Source: Pseudarthrobacter siccitolerans
GTDB lineage: Bacteria; Actinomycetota; Actinomycetes; Actinomycetales; Micrococcaceae
Length of the DNA: 64,000 bases
Assembly (NCBI RefSeq): GCF_001046895.1
Contig: NZ_CAQI01000046.1
Span: forward strand, 186,001 to 250,000
Direction: 5' to 3'
Positions 7,143 to 15,687 of this stretch are shown here, in pieces. Below the pieces are notes generated by a model. It made no database searches. It saw only the letters and a list, made by a program, of their open reading frames with translations, and was not told the origin of the DNA. The translations under genes and the position numbers were made by a program. Every line of letters begins with the position of its first letter. The stretch's first letter is position 1.

Positions 7143-8906
7143 ATGACGTCTTCCGATGCCGATTTCCGCCTGCTCACCGAGGCCCGCGAATGGGCTGCCC
7201 AAGACCCGGATCCCGAGACATCGGCGGCCCTCCTTGAGCTGGTCCGGCTGGTGGAAGAGGGCTCACCGGCCGCCCGCCAGGAACTCGAAGACAGCTTCCG
7301 CGGACCCCTGCAGTTCGGCACCGCCGGGCTCCGCGCCGCGCTGGGGCCCGGCCCCAACCGGATGAACCGCGTGGTGGTGAGGCGCGCCGCTGCCGGGCTG
7401 GCGGACTTCCTGCTCCGCGCGGTGGCCGGGGCGTCCCCGGGAACCCGGCCGCGCGCCGTCGTCGGCTATGACGCCCGGTACAACTCGGACATCTTCGCAG
7501 CGGAAACTGCGGCGATCTTCACGGCGGCGGGCATTGAGACGTTCCTGATGCCCTCGGCGCTGCCCACTCCCCTGCTGGCCTATGCCGTCCGGAAACTGGG
7601 ATGTGACGGCGGCGTGATGGTCACCGCCAGCCACAACCCGCCGCAGGACAACGGATACAAGGTCTATCTGGGCCGCCATGCCGTGACGGACAGCGGCAAC
7701 GGGGCCCAGATCGTGGCACCTTACGACTCCGAAATCGCGGCGAGGATCAACGCCGTTGGCCCGCTTGGGACCATCGCCCTTGCCGCCGAGGGCTGGACGG
7801 TGCTCGAAGGGTCCGTGGCCGCCGGCTACCAGCAGGCAACGGCCGGGCTTGCCCTCCCTGACTACTTTCCCGCCCGGGATCTGCGCATCGTGCTCACTCC
7901 GATGCACGGTGTCGGCGGCGAAACGGCGCTGGCCGTGCTGAATGCGGCCGGTTTCACCGACGTCACGCTGGTGGCGGAACAGGCCCAGCCGGACCCGGAC
8001 TTTCCCACGGTCAGTTTCCCGAACCCTGAGGAACCCGGGGCGCTGGACCTGGCCCTGGAAACGGCCGGGCGGCTGGACGCGGACATTGTTATTGCGAACG
8101 ACCCCGACGCCGACCGGGCGGCAGTTGCCGCGAAGGACCCGGACACGGGTGCCTGGCGCATGCTGCGGGGGGACGAAGTGGGTGCGCTGCTCGGCGCCCA
8201 CGTGGCGGCGCGGCTGGCCGCGGCTGGCGAAAGTGCAGGCAGCGGAAGTGTCGCCGGCGGCAGCGAGGGGGTGTTCGCCAACTCGATTGTGTCCTCGCGG
8301 CTGCTGGCCCGGATCGCGGCGGCAGCCGGCTACGGGCATGAGGAGACGCTGACCGGGTTCAAATGGATTTCGCGCGTCCCGGGGCTGTTGTACGGCTACG
8401 AGGAGGCGCTGGGCTACTGCGTCGCGCCGGAGCTGGTGAAGGATAAGGACGGCATCTCGGCCGCGGTGCTGATCGCGGAACTCGCGGCCGCGGCGAAGGC
8501 TGACGGGAAAACCGTCTTTGACACCCTTGACGAGCTGTACCTTCAGCACGGCCTGCACGCGAGCGACCAGCTCAGCATCAGGGTGGCCGACCTGGGCCTG
8601 CTGGATGCCATGATGAACCGGCTCCGGGTCAGCCCGCCCGAATCCTTCGGGTCATCGGCGGTGGAGGTTTTCACCGACCTGGCCGAAGGGACTGACAAGC
8701 TTCCGCCCACGGACGGGCTCCTGTACCTGACCCGCGACCTCACCAGAGTGATCATCAGGCCCAGCGGCACTGAGCCCAAGCTCAAGTGCTATCTCGAGGT
8801 GATCCACCAGGTGGGGTCGGCAGCCGAGCTGCCGGAGGCCAGGCAGGCCGTGCGGGCCGCACTGGACGAGGTGCTCCGGGACGTCAGCGAAGCACTGGGG
8901 CTCTAG
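7143..8906 (+). CDS. pmmB: Phosphohexomutase (phosphomannomutase/phosphopentomutase-like)
   Basis: A 587-residue enzyme of the alpha-D-phosphohexomutase superfamily, long-branch type (PmmB/PgcA/PGM2-like). It moves phosphate between C1 and C6 (or C5) of a sugar phosphate. The active-site serine loop TASHNPPQDNGYKVY is near residue 160, the metal loop NDPDADR near 319, the sugar loop GDEVGALLG follows, and the phosphate loop RPSGTEPK is near 538. All four catalytic elements are intact. Its place just after punA suggests that it channels ribose 1-phosphate into central metabolism, but sequence alone does not separate phosphomannomutase from phosphopentomutase. A strong bidirectional terminator follows. 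A GTG two codons upstream is an alternative start. Confidence 0.92.
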   Translation: MTSSDADFRLLTEAREWAAQDPDPETSAALLELVRLVEEGSPAARQELEDSFRGPLQFGTAGLRAALGPGPNRMNRVVVRRAAAGLADFLLRAVAGASPGTRPRAVVGYDARYNSDIFAAETAAIFTAAGIETFLMPSALPTPLLAYAVRKLGCDGGVMVTASHNPPQDNGYKVYLGRHAVTDSGNGAQIVAPYDSEIAARINAVGPLGTIALAAEGWTVLEGSVAAGYQQATAGLALPDYFPARDLRIVLTPMHGVGGETALAVLNAAGFTDVTLVAEQAQPDPDFPTVSFPNPEEPGALDLALETAGRLDADIVIANDPDADRAAVAAKDPDTGAWRMLRGDEVGALLGAHVAARLAAAGESAGSGSVAGGSEGVFANSIVSSRLLARIAAAAGYGHEETLTGFKWISRVPGLLYGYEEALGYCVAPELVKDKDGISAAVLIAELAAAAKADGKTVFDTLDELYLQHGLHASDQLSIRVADLGLLDAMMNRLRVSPPESFGSSAVEVFTDLAEGTDKLPPTDGLLYLTRDLTRVIIRPSGTEPKLKCYLEVIHQVGSAAELPEARQAVRAALDEVLRDVSEALGL

Positions 8907-8925
8907 CAGGGCCCCCGACAACCCG

Positions 8926-8953
8926 AAAAGGGCGCCCGGCCGGGCGCCCTTTT
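8926..8953. terminator. Bidirectional rho-independent terminator
   Basis: A perfect 28-nt palindrome with AAAA on one side and TTTT on the other, between the convergent phosphohexomutase and nirD genes. It can terminate both transcripts. Confidence 0.85.
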
Positions 8954-8996
8954 GTCATGGGTTGGAACTGCTGTCCCGGGTTACCAGTGCGCGTTC

Positions 8997-9383
8997 CTAC
9001 AGCTCGACTTCAACGAAGCCGTCCACCACGCGGGTGCTGTACGCTGCGATGCTCAGGCCCGGGGTGCTGAAGCATTCGCCGGTTTCCAGGTCGTAGACCT
9101 CTTTGTGCAATGGGGAAGCGATGGTGGGACGCGTCCCGCGTGATCCCAGGATTCCCCGGGCCATAACATGCGCGCCGGTGGCGGGGTCCTCATGGGCCAC
9201 GGCGAAAACCTCAGCCGGTCCGGTGCGGAAGAGGGCAATCTGGCGTCCTGCCACAAGGGCGGCTTCGCCCCAGGCGGGTTCCAGGTCGTCCACCAGGCAG
9301 ATGCGGTGCCAGGCGGCGGTGTTGCCCGGTGCGGCCTCGTCGGTGGCTGCTGCGAGTGCCCCAAGTTCCAGTGTTGCCGTCAT
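8997..9383 (-). CDS. nirD: Assimilatory nitrite reductase small subunit NirD
   Basis: A 128-residue subunit with a Rieske-like fold that partners NirB in NADH-dependent reduction of nitrite to ammonium. It has the family segments WHRICLVDDL, GRQIALFR, FAVAHEDPATGAHV, ASPLHKEVYDLETGEC and the YSTRVVDG C-terminus. As in other NirD proteins the two Cys-His pairs of true Rieske proteins are absent, so it should hold no iron-sulfur cluster. The ATG is preceded by GAGGAG. Unusually, nirD lies on the opposite strand from nirB, with a 269-bp shared upstream region containing a GlnR-box-like array, whereas nirBD is normally one transcript. Confidence 0.93.
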   Translation of the reverse strand: MTATLELGALAAATDEAAPGNTAAWHRICLVDDLEPAWGEAALVAGRQIALFRTGPAEVFAVAHEDPATGAHVMARGILGSRGTRPTIASPLHKEVYDLETGECFSTPGLSIAAYSTRVVDGFVEVEL

Positions 9384-9537
9384 GTCGGCTCCTCTTCCTG
9401 TGCGTGTTTTCCTTGCCTTTGGCTGCCTCTGCGGCCGTGTTCCACGCTAGGCCGCCGGTGTTTCAGAGGGGTGCAGTGAATGTGTCCAGCGCGTAAAAGA
9501 CACCTCACGCAGCCGGAAATGCGTTCGTGATGCAGAA

Positions 9538-9575
9538 GTTAAGTTGACGAAACAATTGGGAAACTGAAGCGAAAC
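9538..9575 (+). promoter_or_regulatory. GlnR-box-like array upstream of nirB (and nirD)
   Basis: GTTAA-n6-GAAAC-n6-GAAAC-n6-GAAAC, every element exactly 11 bp apart. The actinobacterial GlnR consensus is gTnAC-n6-GAAAC repeated with the same spacing. The array ends 10 bp before the probable nirB -10 box. GlnR, often with NnaR, is known to activate nitrite reduction genes; its action here is inferred from the site. Confidence 0.6.
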
Positions 9576-9585
9576 TGCGTCTCCC

Positions 9586-9591
9586 TAGTCT
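9586..9591 (+). promoter_or_regulatory. Probable -10 box of nirB (TAGTCT)
   Basis: TAGTCT lies just after the GlnR-like array with no good -35 hexamer at 17 bp, the layout expected of an activator-dependent promoter. It would give a leader of about 55 nt before the GTG at 9653. Confidence 0.4.
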
Positions 9592-9652
9592 GGATGGACA
9601 CTCGTCACCAGAAGGCTGCAGGAAACACTGCGGCCCATGCGAAAGGCCCACA

Positions 9653-12283
9653 GTGACCGAACAGACTTCAAGCACAGAGACTCCGCGCCGCATCGTCGTC
9701 GCCGGCGGCGGCCCAGCGGCCCACCGTTTTGCGGACGCCATGCATGCCCGCGGCCTCGATGGCTGGCATGTCACGGTTCTCACTGAAGAAGCCCACCTCC
9801 CTTACGACCGCGTGGCGCTGTCCAAGGCCCTCACCGAAAAAGGCGTGGACCTCACCTTGGGCACCGCTTCCATGTGGGACCACCCTTCCCTGGACTTGAA
9901 GACCGGTGAGCGCGTAGTCAAGATCAATGCCGAAGCCAAGACGGTGGAAACCGCTGCCGGCAACGTCTTCGAATACGACGAACTGGTGGTCGCCACCGGC
10001 TCGAACGCGGCGCGCCTGCCCATCCCCGGCGCCGAACACACCCACGTGTACCGCACGCTCGAAGACGTGTGGGCCATCAACGAGGCCATCACCGGCCTCA
10101 CCGAGAAGCTGGGCCGCAGGGTCAATGCCGTTACCATTGGTGGCGGCCTCCTCGGACTCGAATCCGCCGCGGGCACCGAGCAGCTGGGTGCCAATCCGAT
10201 TGTTATCGACGGTTCACAGTGGCTGATGGCCACGCAGCTTGATGAGGGCGCCGGCCAGGCCATGGGCCGGCTCATCAAGGGCAAAGGCTTCGAGGTCCAC
10301 GGCGGCGTCTTCCCCTCGGAAGTACTGTCCGACGACGACGGCCAGGTCACCGGGGTCCTGATGGCCGACGGCCGGGTCATCGATGCGGACATCGTCATTG
10401 TCGCCATTGGCGTGCGGCCCCGCGATGAACTGTTCCGCGCCGCCGAGGGCGAGGAGCAGGTGTTCAGCCTGGGCCAGCGCGGCGGTGTGGTCATCAACGA
10501 CTACTGCGCCACCGAAGTGGACGGCATCTGGGCCATCGGTGAAGTGGCCAACTACGGCGGCATGTGCCTGGGCCTAGTGGCCCCGGCCAACACCATGGCT
10601 GAAATCGTTGCCGACCGCCTCCATGGTGGAGACGCCACCTTCCCCGGTTTCGACACAGCCACCAAGCTCAAGCTGTCCGGAGTGGATGTTGCCAGCTTCG
10701 GCGACGCCTTCGCCAAGACCGAACACGCCCTGGAAATCGTCTACGCGGACCCCGCACGCGGCGTCTACCAGAAGATCGTCACCACTGATGATGCCAAGAC
10801 GCTGCTCGGCGGCATCTTCGTCGGTGACGCCTCACCGTACATGAGCCTGCGTCCGCTCCTGGGCCGCGAACTTCCGGCCGAGCCCGGCGCATTCCTCAGC
10901 GCCGCCGGCGGCGGCGAAGCTCCCGAGACCGAACTGCCGGACGACGCGACCCTGTGCTCCTGCAACAACGTCACTGCCGGAACCATCCGCGACGCCATCA
11001 ACGGCTGCGGCGCCTGTGAAGGCAACGCTCCCGTCCAGGAACTGGGTGAGCTGAAGGGCTGCACCCGTGCAGGCACCCAGTGCGGTTCCTGCGTTCCCAT
11101 GTTGAAGAAGCTGCTCGAGACCGAACTGACCAAGTCCGGCGTCGAGGTTTCCAAGGCCCTCTGCGAGCACATCGAACTGTCCCGCCAGGAACTGTTCGAC
11201 GCCATCCGCGTCCTGGAACTGACCTCCTTCGAAGAGATCATGGCCAAGTACGGTACCGGCGCCGGCTGCGACATCTGCAAGCCCACCATCGCCAACATCC
11301 TGGCCAGCCAGAACAGCGCCTACGTCCTGGACGCCGGCCGCGGCACCCTGCAGGACACCAACGACCGCGCCCTGGCCAACATGCAGAAGGACGGTACATA
11401 CTCGGTGGTCCCCCGCATCGCCGGCGGTGAGATTACTCCCAAGAAGCTGGGCGTCATCGCCGCCGTCGCCGAGAAGTACCACCTGTACACCAAGATCACC
11501 GGCGGCCAGCGCATCGACATGTTCGGCGCCCGGCTGGAACAGCTGCCCGAAATCTGGAAGGAGCTGGTGGACGCCGGCTTCGAGTCCGGCCAGGCGTACG
11601 GCAAGAGCCTGCGCACGGTGAAGTCCTGCGTCGGCTCCACGTGGTGCCGGTTCGGCGTGCAGGATTCGGTGGCCATGGCCATCCAGCTGGAGCTCCGGTA
11701 CCGCGGCCTGCGCAGCCCGCACAAGCTCAAGATGGGTGTTTCCGGCTGCGCCCGCGAGTGTGCCGAAGCCCGCGGCAAGGATGTTGGCGTGATCGCCACA
11801 GCCGACGGCTGGAACCTGTATGTCGGCGGCAACGGCGGTGCCACTCCGGCCCACGCCCAGCTGCTGGCCAAGGACCTGGATGACGAGACGCTGATCAAGT
11901 ACATCGACCGCTACTTCATGTACTACATCCGCACCGCGGACCGCCTGCAGCGCACCGCGCGCTGGCAGGAGGAGCTCGACGGCGGCATCAAGCACGTCGA
12001 GGACGTGGTGGTCAAGGACACCCTGGGCATCGCCGCGGACCTTGAAGCGGCCATGGCCAAGCATGTGGACACCTACATCGACGAATGGGCAGACACCCTG
12101 AAGGACCCCGAGCGCCTGCGCCGGTTCCGTTCCTTCGTCAACGCTCCGGACCAGAAGGACGACTCCATCACCTTCGTCCCGGACGAGCGCGGCCAGATGC
12201 GCCCCGCCACGCCCGAGGAAAAGGGCAAGGTCCTCATCGGCGCCTCCATCCCCGTCCGGTCCAGCAACGAGAACGAGGTATAG
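9653..12283 (+). CDS. nirB: Assimilatory nitrite reductase large subunit NirB
   Basis: An 876-residue cytosolic subunit that passes electrons from NAD(P)H through FAD, iron-sulfur and siroheme to reduce nitrite to ammonium with six electrons. Domain order: FAD/NAD Rossmann pair (VAGGGPAA near 18, IGGGLLGLES near 163), a BFD-type [2Fe-2S] domain from about 434 (CSCNN, CTRAGTQCGSCVP), a second BFD-like stretch (GAGCDICKP), then the nitrite/sulfite reductase domains with the siroheme-4Fe4S ligands SCVGSTWC near 657 and VSGCARECAEA near 697. All four cluster cysteines are present and the length is normal. The GTG start has GAAAGG 5 nt upstream. cobA follows 2 bp after the stop. Confidence 0.96.
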   Translation: MTEQTSSTETPRRIVVAGGGPAAHRFADAMHARGLDGWHVTVLTEEAHLPYDRVALSKALTEKGVDLTLGTASMWDHPSLDLKTGERVVKINAEAKTVETAAGNVFEYDELVVATGSNAARLPIPGAEHTHVYRTLEDVWAINEAITGLTEKLGRRVNAVTIGGGLLGLESAAGTEQLGANPIVIDGSQWLMATQLDEGAGQAMGRLIKGKGFEVHGGVFPSEVLSDDDGQVTGVLMADGRVIDADIVIVAIGVRPRDELFRAAEGEEQVFSLGQRGGVVINDYCATEVDGIWAIGEVANYGGMCLGLVAPANTMAEIVADRLHGGDATFPGFDTATKLKLSGVDVASFGDAFAKTEHALEIVYADPARGVYQKIVTTDDAKTLLGGIFVGDASPYMSLRPLLGRELPAEPGAFLSAAGGGEAPETELPDDATLCSCNNVTAGTIRDAINGCGACEGNAPVQELGELKGCTRAGTQCGSCVPMLKKLLETELTKSGVEVSKALCEHIELSRQELFDAIRVLELTSFEEIMAKYGTGAGCDICKPTIANILASQNSAYVLDAGRGTLQDTNDRALANMQKDGTYSVVPRIAGGEITPKKLGVIAAVAEKYHLYTKITGGQRIDMFGARLEQLPEIWKELVDAGFESGQAYGKSLRTVKSCVGSTWCRFGVQDSVAMAIQLELRYRGLRSPHKLKMGVSGCARECAEARGKDVGVIATADGWNLYVGGNGGATPAHAQLLAKDLDDETLIKYIDRYFMYYIRTADRLQRTARWQEELDGGIKHVEDVVVKDTLGIAADLEAAMAKHVDTYIDEWADTLKDPERLRRFRSFVNAPDQKDDSITFVPDERGQMRPATPEEKGKVLIGASIPVRSSNENEV

Positions 12284-12285
12284 GC

Positions 12286-13320
12286 ATGCAGCTCAGCATT
12301 GATCTCACCGGCCGCGAGGTCCTGGTCACCGGCTCGGACCACGCCGCGCGCCAGGCCGTGCGCCGCTACGAAGCCGCGGGCGCCGTCGTCTACCGTCTGA
12401 GCACCCCGCAGGGCGCCGGGCATGACGGCCCGCTCCCGGAGCGTCCCTTCCTGGTGGCAGCGGTGGACGACGGTCAGCCCGGCTGGGAGCCGCTGCTGGA
12501 CCGGTGCCGCACGGCCGGCATCCCCGTGGCCGCGGAACCCGCCGCCGGACCGGTCGGCCATGTCACCCTGGTGGGCGGCGGACCCGGAACCACTGAGCTG
12601 CTCACGGTCGGTGCAGTCAAGGCGCTGCGCGATGCCGACGTCGTCTTCTATGACCGGCTGGCCCCCTGCCAGGATCTGCCGCAGCTGACCTCGGCCGAAC
12701 TCGTGGATGTTGGCAAGAAGCCCGGACACCACAAAGTCAGCCAGGGTGACATCGAAAAGCTGATGGTGGAAAGCGCCCTCGCGGGCAACAACGTGGTCCG
12801 GCTCAAAGGCGGCGATCCGTACGTGTTCGGCCGCGGCGGCGAGGAAGTTGCCTCCTGCGTTGCAGCCGGCGTCCCGGTCCGCGTCATTTCCGGCGTCACC
12901 AGCGCCATCTCCGTCCCCGCGGCGGCCGGGATCCCGGTCACCCACCGCGAGGTGAGCCACATGTTCACCGTGGTCTCCGGGCACGCCCCGCTGACCGAAA
13001 AGGAGCATCAGCACCTGGCGGGCCTGGGCGGGACCATCGTTGTGCTGATGGGGATCGGCACGCTGCACCAGCTCGCCGCAGGCCTTCGCCGGGCAGGCAT
13101 GCGCACGGACATGCCCATGGCCGTGGTTGAACGCGGCTACCGCCCCGGACAGCGCACCACCATCGCGGACCTGGGCACCATCACCACTGCGGCCGCCGGC
13201 TGCAGCAATCCGGCTGTGCTGGTCATCGGTGAGGTGGTGCGGGTGGCGGAAGCCAACCGCGGGCATGCTGAGGCCGCCGCCGATCTGGACAGGCTGGCGG
13301 CCTCGCTGCTGGGCTCGTGA
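12286..13320 (+). CDS. cobA: Uroporphyrinogen-III C-methyltransferase (siroheme branch) with residual N-terminal domain
   Basis: A 344-residue enzyme that methylates uroporphyrinogen III twice with S-adenosylmethionine to precorrin-2, the first step to the siroheme needed by NirB. The methyltransferase domain begins near residue 90 with VGGGPGTTELLTVGA, followed by FYDRL, VGKKPGHH, VRLKGGDPYVFGRGGEE, GVTSA and VTHRE. The first 85 residues look like a cut-down CysG-type N-terminal Rossmann segment without a GxGxxG nucleotide motif, so precorrin-2 oxidation and iron insertion must be done elsewhere. The ATG lies 2 bp after the nirB stop with GAGG as ribosome binding site, so the two are one operon. 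The next gene starts 14 bp after its stop. Confidence 0.93.
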   Translation: MQLSIDLTGREVLVTGSDHAARQAVRRYEAAGAVVYRLSTPQGAGHDGPLPERPFLVAAVDDGQPGWEPLLDRCRTAGIPVAAEPAAGPVGHVTLVGGGPGTTELLTVGAVKALRDADVVFYDRLAPCQDLPQLTSAELVDVGKKPGHHKVSQGDIEKLMVESALAGNNVVRLKGGDPYVFGRGGEEVASCVAAGVPVRVISGVTSAISVPAAAGIPVTHREVSHMFTVVSGHAPLTEKEHQHLAGLGGTIVVLMGIGTLHQLAAGLRRAGMRTDMPMAVVERGYRPGQRTTIADLGTITTAAAGCSNPAVLVIGEVVRVAEANRGHAEAAADLDRLAASLLGS

Positions 13321-13334
13321 AAGGATTGACCTCC

Positions 13335-14483
13335 ATGAATGCACTTGCACCGGCCGAAACACCTCAGGTCGACGAAACGCCCGAGGCGACCGAAGCACCG
13401 CTGGAGGGTTTCCGCATCGGTGTCACCTCCGACCGGCGGTCCCAGGACCTGATCGAGGCGCTCGAACGGCGCGGCGCCGAGGTGCTGCACGCCCCTGCCT
13501 TGAAGATCGCCCCGGTCCAGGAGGACATGCGCCTCATCGACGACACCCGGGCCATCATCGCCGCCAGGCCGGACCTGTGTATCGCCACCACCGCCTACGG
13601 CATGCGCCGCTGGTGTGAGGCAGCGGATTCCTTCGGCATCGGTGACGAGCTGCTGGAAACCCTCGGTGCCTGCAGGATGTTCGTGCGGGGACCCAAAGCC
13701 CGGGGCGCTGTGCGCGCGGCCGGCCTGGCCGACGTCGGCATCAGCAGCGACGAAACCACCGCCACGCTGGTGGACATGCTGCTCACCGAAGGCGTCCGCG
13801 GCAAGACCGTGGCCGTGCAGCTGCACGGCTACACGGATGTCCGGCAGCTGGAGCGCCTGCGCATGTCCGGTGCCACCGTCCTTACGGTCACCCCGTACCG
13901 CTGGGTGAAGCCCGACGGCGAGGACAGGCTTCCCCGCCTCATCGAGGCGGTGTGCAGCGGAAACCTGGACGTCCTTACCTTCACCAGCGCGCCCGCCGTC
14001 GACGCCTTGTGGAGCACCGCCCACGAGATGGGCGTCTACAAGCAGCTGATCGAGAGCCTGAAGACGAACGTAACCACGGCCGTGGTGGGTCCGGTGACCG
14101 CGCAGCCGCTGCTGGACGCCGGCATTACACCCCTGATTCCCGAACGCTTCCGGATGGGCGCGCTCATCCGGCTGGTGTGCGAGCACCTCGCGCTGAACCA
14201 TGTCCGGCGGCTGGACACCAGGTCCGGCAACATCGAGCTGCGCGGCAGGAGCCTGCGCATCAACGGCCAGCCGGTGGAACTGGCACCGGCCCCGCTGCTG
14301 CTGCTCCGCGCGCTGCTGGGGGCAGGCGGCGCGGTCCTGTCCCGCGAATCCCTGTCCGACCTGCTGGAACTGCGCGGTTCGGTCCACGCGCTGGACATGA
14401 CCGTGAGCCGGCTCCGTTCCTCGCTGCCGGACGGCCGCCTGGTGGAGACGGTGGTGAAGCGCGGTTACCGCATCCGCGTCTAG
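13335..14483 (+). CDS. HemD-like/winged-helix regulator, NnaR type
   Basis: A 382-residue fusion. The first about 280 residues follow the uroporphyrinogen-III synthase fold (IGVTSDRRSQDLIEALERRG, FVRGPKARGAVRAAGL, TFTSAPAVDALW, VVGPVTAQPLLDAG). The last about 90 form an OmpR/PhoB-type winged helix (LLLRALLGAGGAVLSRESL, LDMTVSRLRSSL, VVKRGYRI). This is the architecture of NnaR, which activates nitrate/nitrite assimilation together with GlnR in other actinobacteria; its place directly after nirB-cobA fits. Whether the HemD part still makes uroporphyrinogen III or only senses a ligand is open. The ATG at 13335 was preferred over a GTG at 13317 because AAAGGA lies 9 nt before it. A terminator follows. 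Confidence 0.85.
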   Translation: MNALAPAETPQVDETPEATEAPLEGFRIGVTSDRRSQDLIEALERRGAEVLHAPALKIAPVQEDMRLIDDTRAIIAARPDLCIATTAYGMRRWCEAADSFGIGDELLETLGACRMFVRGPKARGAVRAAGLADVGISSDETTATLVDMLLTEGVRGKTVAVQLHGYTDVRQLERLRMSGATVLTVTPYRWVKPDGEDRLPRLIEAVCSGNLDVLTFTSAPAVDALWSTAHEMGVYKQLIESLKTNVTTAVVGPVTAQPLLDAGITPLIPERFRMGALIRLVCEHLALNHVRRLDTRSGNIELRGRSLRINGQPVELAPAPLLLLRALLGAGGAVLSRESLSDLLELRGSVHALDMTVSRLRSSLPDGRLVETVVKRGYRIRV

Positions 14484-14503
14484 TGCCTCCACAGCACTAT
14501 CCG

Positions 14504-14531
14504 AAGTGCCCGGGCTTTGACCCGGGCACTT
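14504..14531 (+). terminator. Rho-independent terminator after the nirB operon
   Basis: An 11-bp perfect stem (AAGTGCCCGGG with its complement) and a 6-nt loop, starting 21 nt after the NnaR-type gene. Only a short T tract follows. Confidence 0.7.
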
Positions 14532-14642
14532 TCGCATCTGCCGGGATGCACTATGAATGTGTCAGTCGGCAGACGGATGAGAGGCACGTCACGGGTTCTG
14601 TTACCGGCCGGTAAAAACTGGCGAACACGGACCCGCTAAACG

Positions 14643-14658
14643 GCAACTGAGGGGAAAC
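14643..14658 (+). promoter_or_regulatory. Weak GlnR-box-like half array
   Basis: GCAAC-n6-GAAAC about 82 bp upstream of the small flavoprotein gene, followed by a TACGCT -10-like box at 14680-14685. One base differs from the consensus a-site. A GTTAC lies further upstream at 14600 but is not in phase. Weaker evidence than for the nirB site. Confidence 0.3.
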
Positions 14659-14739
14659 ACTCCGGAAAAAGCAGGGTCCTACGCTGGGTTCATCACGAAG
14701 TTCCGGCCGTTCAGCGGCCGCCAGCGAAAGGGCCAGCAC

Positions 14740-15606
14740 ATGTCCGCTCCGGCACCCTCCACCTCCACCGTTCCCGCCGCCCGCATCGTCATCGCGGGGG
14801 CGGGACCTGCTGCCCAGGCACTGGTCAGCCAGCTCAACCGTGCACGGTTCACGGGCACCATCACCGTGCTGAGCAACAGGGACGACACTCCCGAGGAGCT
14901 GCTGGAGCTGGCGCTGCTCCCCCAGGTTTCGGTCCGGTTCGGCCAGCCGGCGAGCCACATCGACCCGGAGAACCGGACGGTGGCAACGGCGGACGGCATG
15001 GAATTCAGCTACGACCAGCTGGTCATCGCCACCGGGTCAGCACCGGTGGCCAGCCCGGTGGAGGGCGCCAGCCGGTGCCTGAGCTACTCCACCATCGACG
15101 ACGCCGCCCGGATCGGCGAGGCCGTCAGCGAAGTCACCCGGGAGCTGGGCCGCCGGCCGCTGGGGATCCTGGTGGGCACGGGTGCCGCGGCCGGCCAGGC
15201 TGAAGCCGTACTCCGTGCCAGGGGCGTGCGGCCCATCCGCACTACGGCCCGGCCGGCCGCCGTGGTTCCCGGCACCACAACCGGACTTGCAGCCTCCGGC
15301 GTTGTTTTTGAGGATGGCAGCAGCATGAACGGCGACCTGGTGGTCCTGGCCGAAGAACGGGTGTCCCGGGACGGCCTTGCCGCCAGCGCTGGCCTGCAGA
15401 CCGCCGCCACCGGCGGGATTGTCATCAGCAGGGACTTCCGCACCTCCGTCCCCGGGATCTGGGCCATCGGTGACGCAGCAGCGTTCGACGGCGTCCGGCT
15501 GGGCCTGCTGGTCGCGGCGGCTTCCGCAGCGGGCGCCTGCGCCACGCAGCTCCTGTCCGCCGCGTCCGCTCCGTCCGTCCCGTCCGCCCTTCCAGCCGCC
15601 GCCTGA
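14740..15606 (+). CDS. Reduced NirB-like FAD/NAD(P)-binding flavoprotein
   Basis: A 288-residue relative of the N-terminal oxidoreductase half of NirB, found in the nitrite block. It keeps the first FAD motif (VIAGAGPAAQALVSQL), the segment YDQLVIATGSAPV, a second dinucleotide motif (LVGTGAAAGQAEAVL) and the closing FAD signature GIWAIGDAA. The PYDRVALSK stretch after the first Rossmann strand of NirB is missing, and no iron-sulfur or siroheme part is present. It could be a small accessory reductase or a degenerate paralog. The ATG is preceded by GAAAGGG. It is read in the same direction as nirB but after a terminator and with its own weak GlnR-like site. No specific function can be assigned. 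Confidence 0.75.
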   Translation: MSAPAPSTSTVPAARIVIAGAGPAAQALVSQLNRARFTGTITVLSNRDDTPEELLELALLPQVSVRFGQPASHIDPENRTVATADGMEFSYDQLVIATGSAPVASPVEGASRCLSYSTIDDAARIGEAVSEVTRELGRRPLGILVGTGAAAGQAEAVLRARGVRPIRTTARPAAVVPGTTTGLAASGVVFEDGSSMNGDLVVLAEERVSRDGLAASAGLQTAATGGIVISRDFRTSVPGIWAIGDAAAFDGVRLGLLVAAASAAGACATQLLSAASAPSVPSALPAAA

Positions 15607-15687
15607 GTTGCTCTGTGGCAAGATGGTTCCGAAACGGGGCAGGGCGTCACAACGCCCAGGCCCATCGGCCCCTTGGAGAGGACCATC

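Noticed and set aside
12085..12285. N-terminal extension of cobA inside nirB
   Set aside because: It overlaps the NirB C-terminus in another frame; the ATG at 12286 has a good ribosome binding site.
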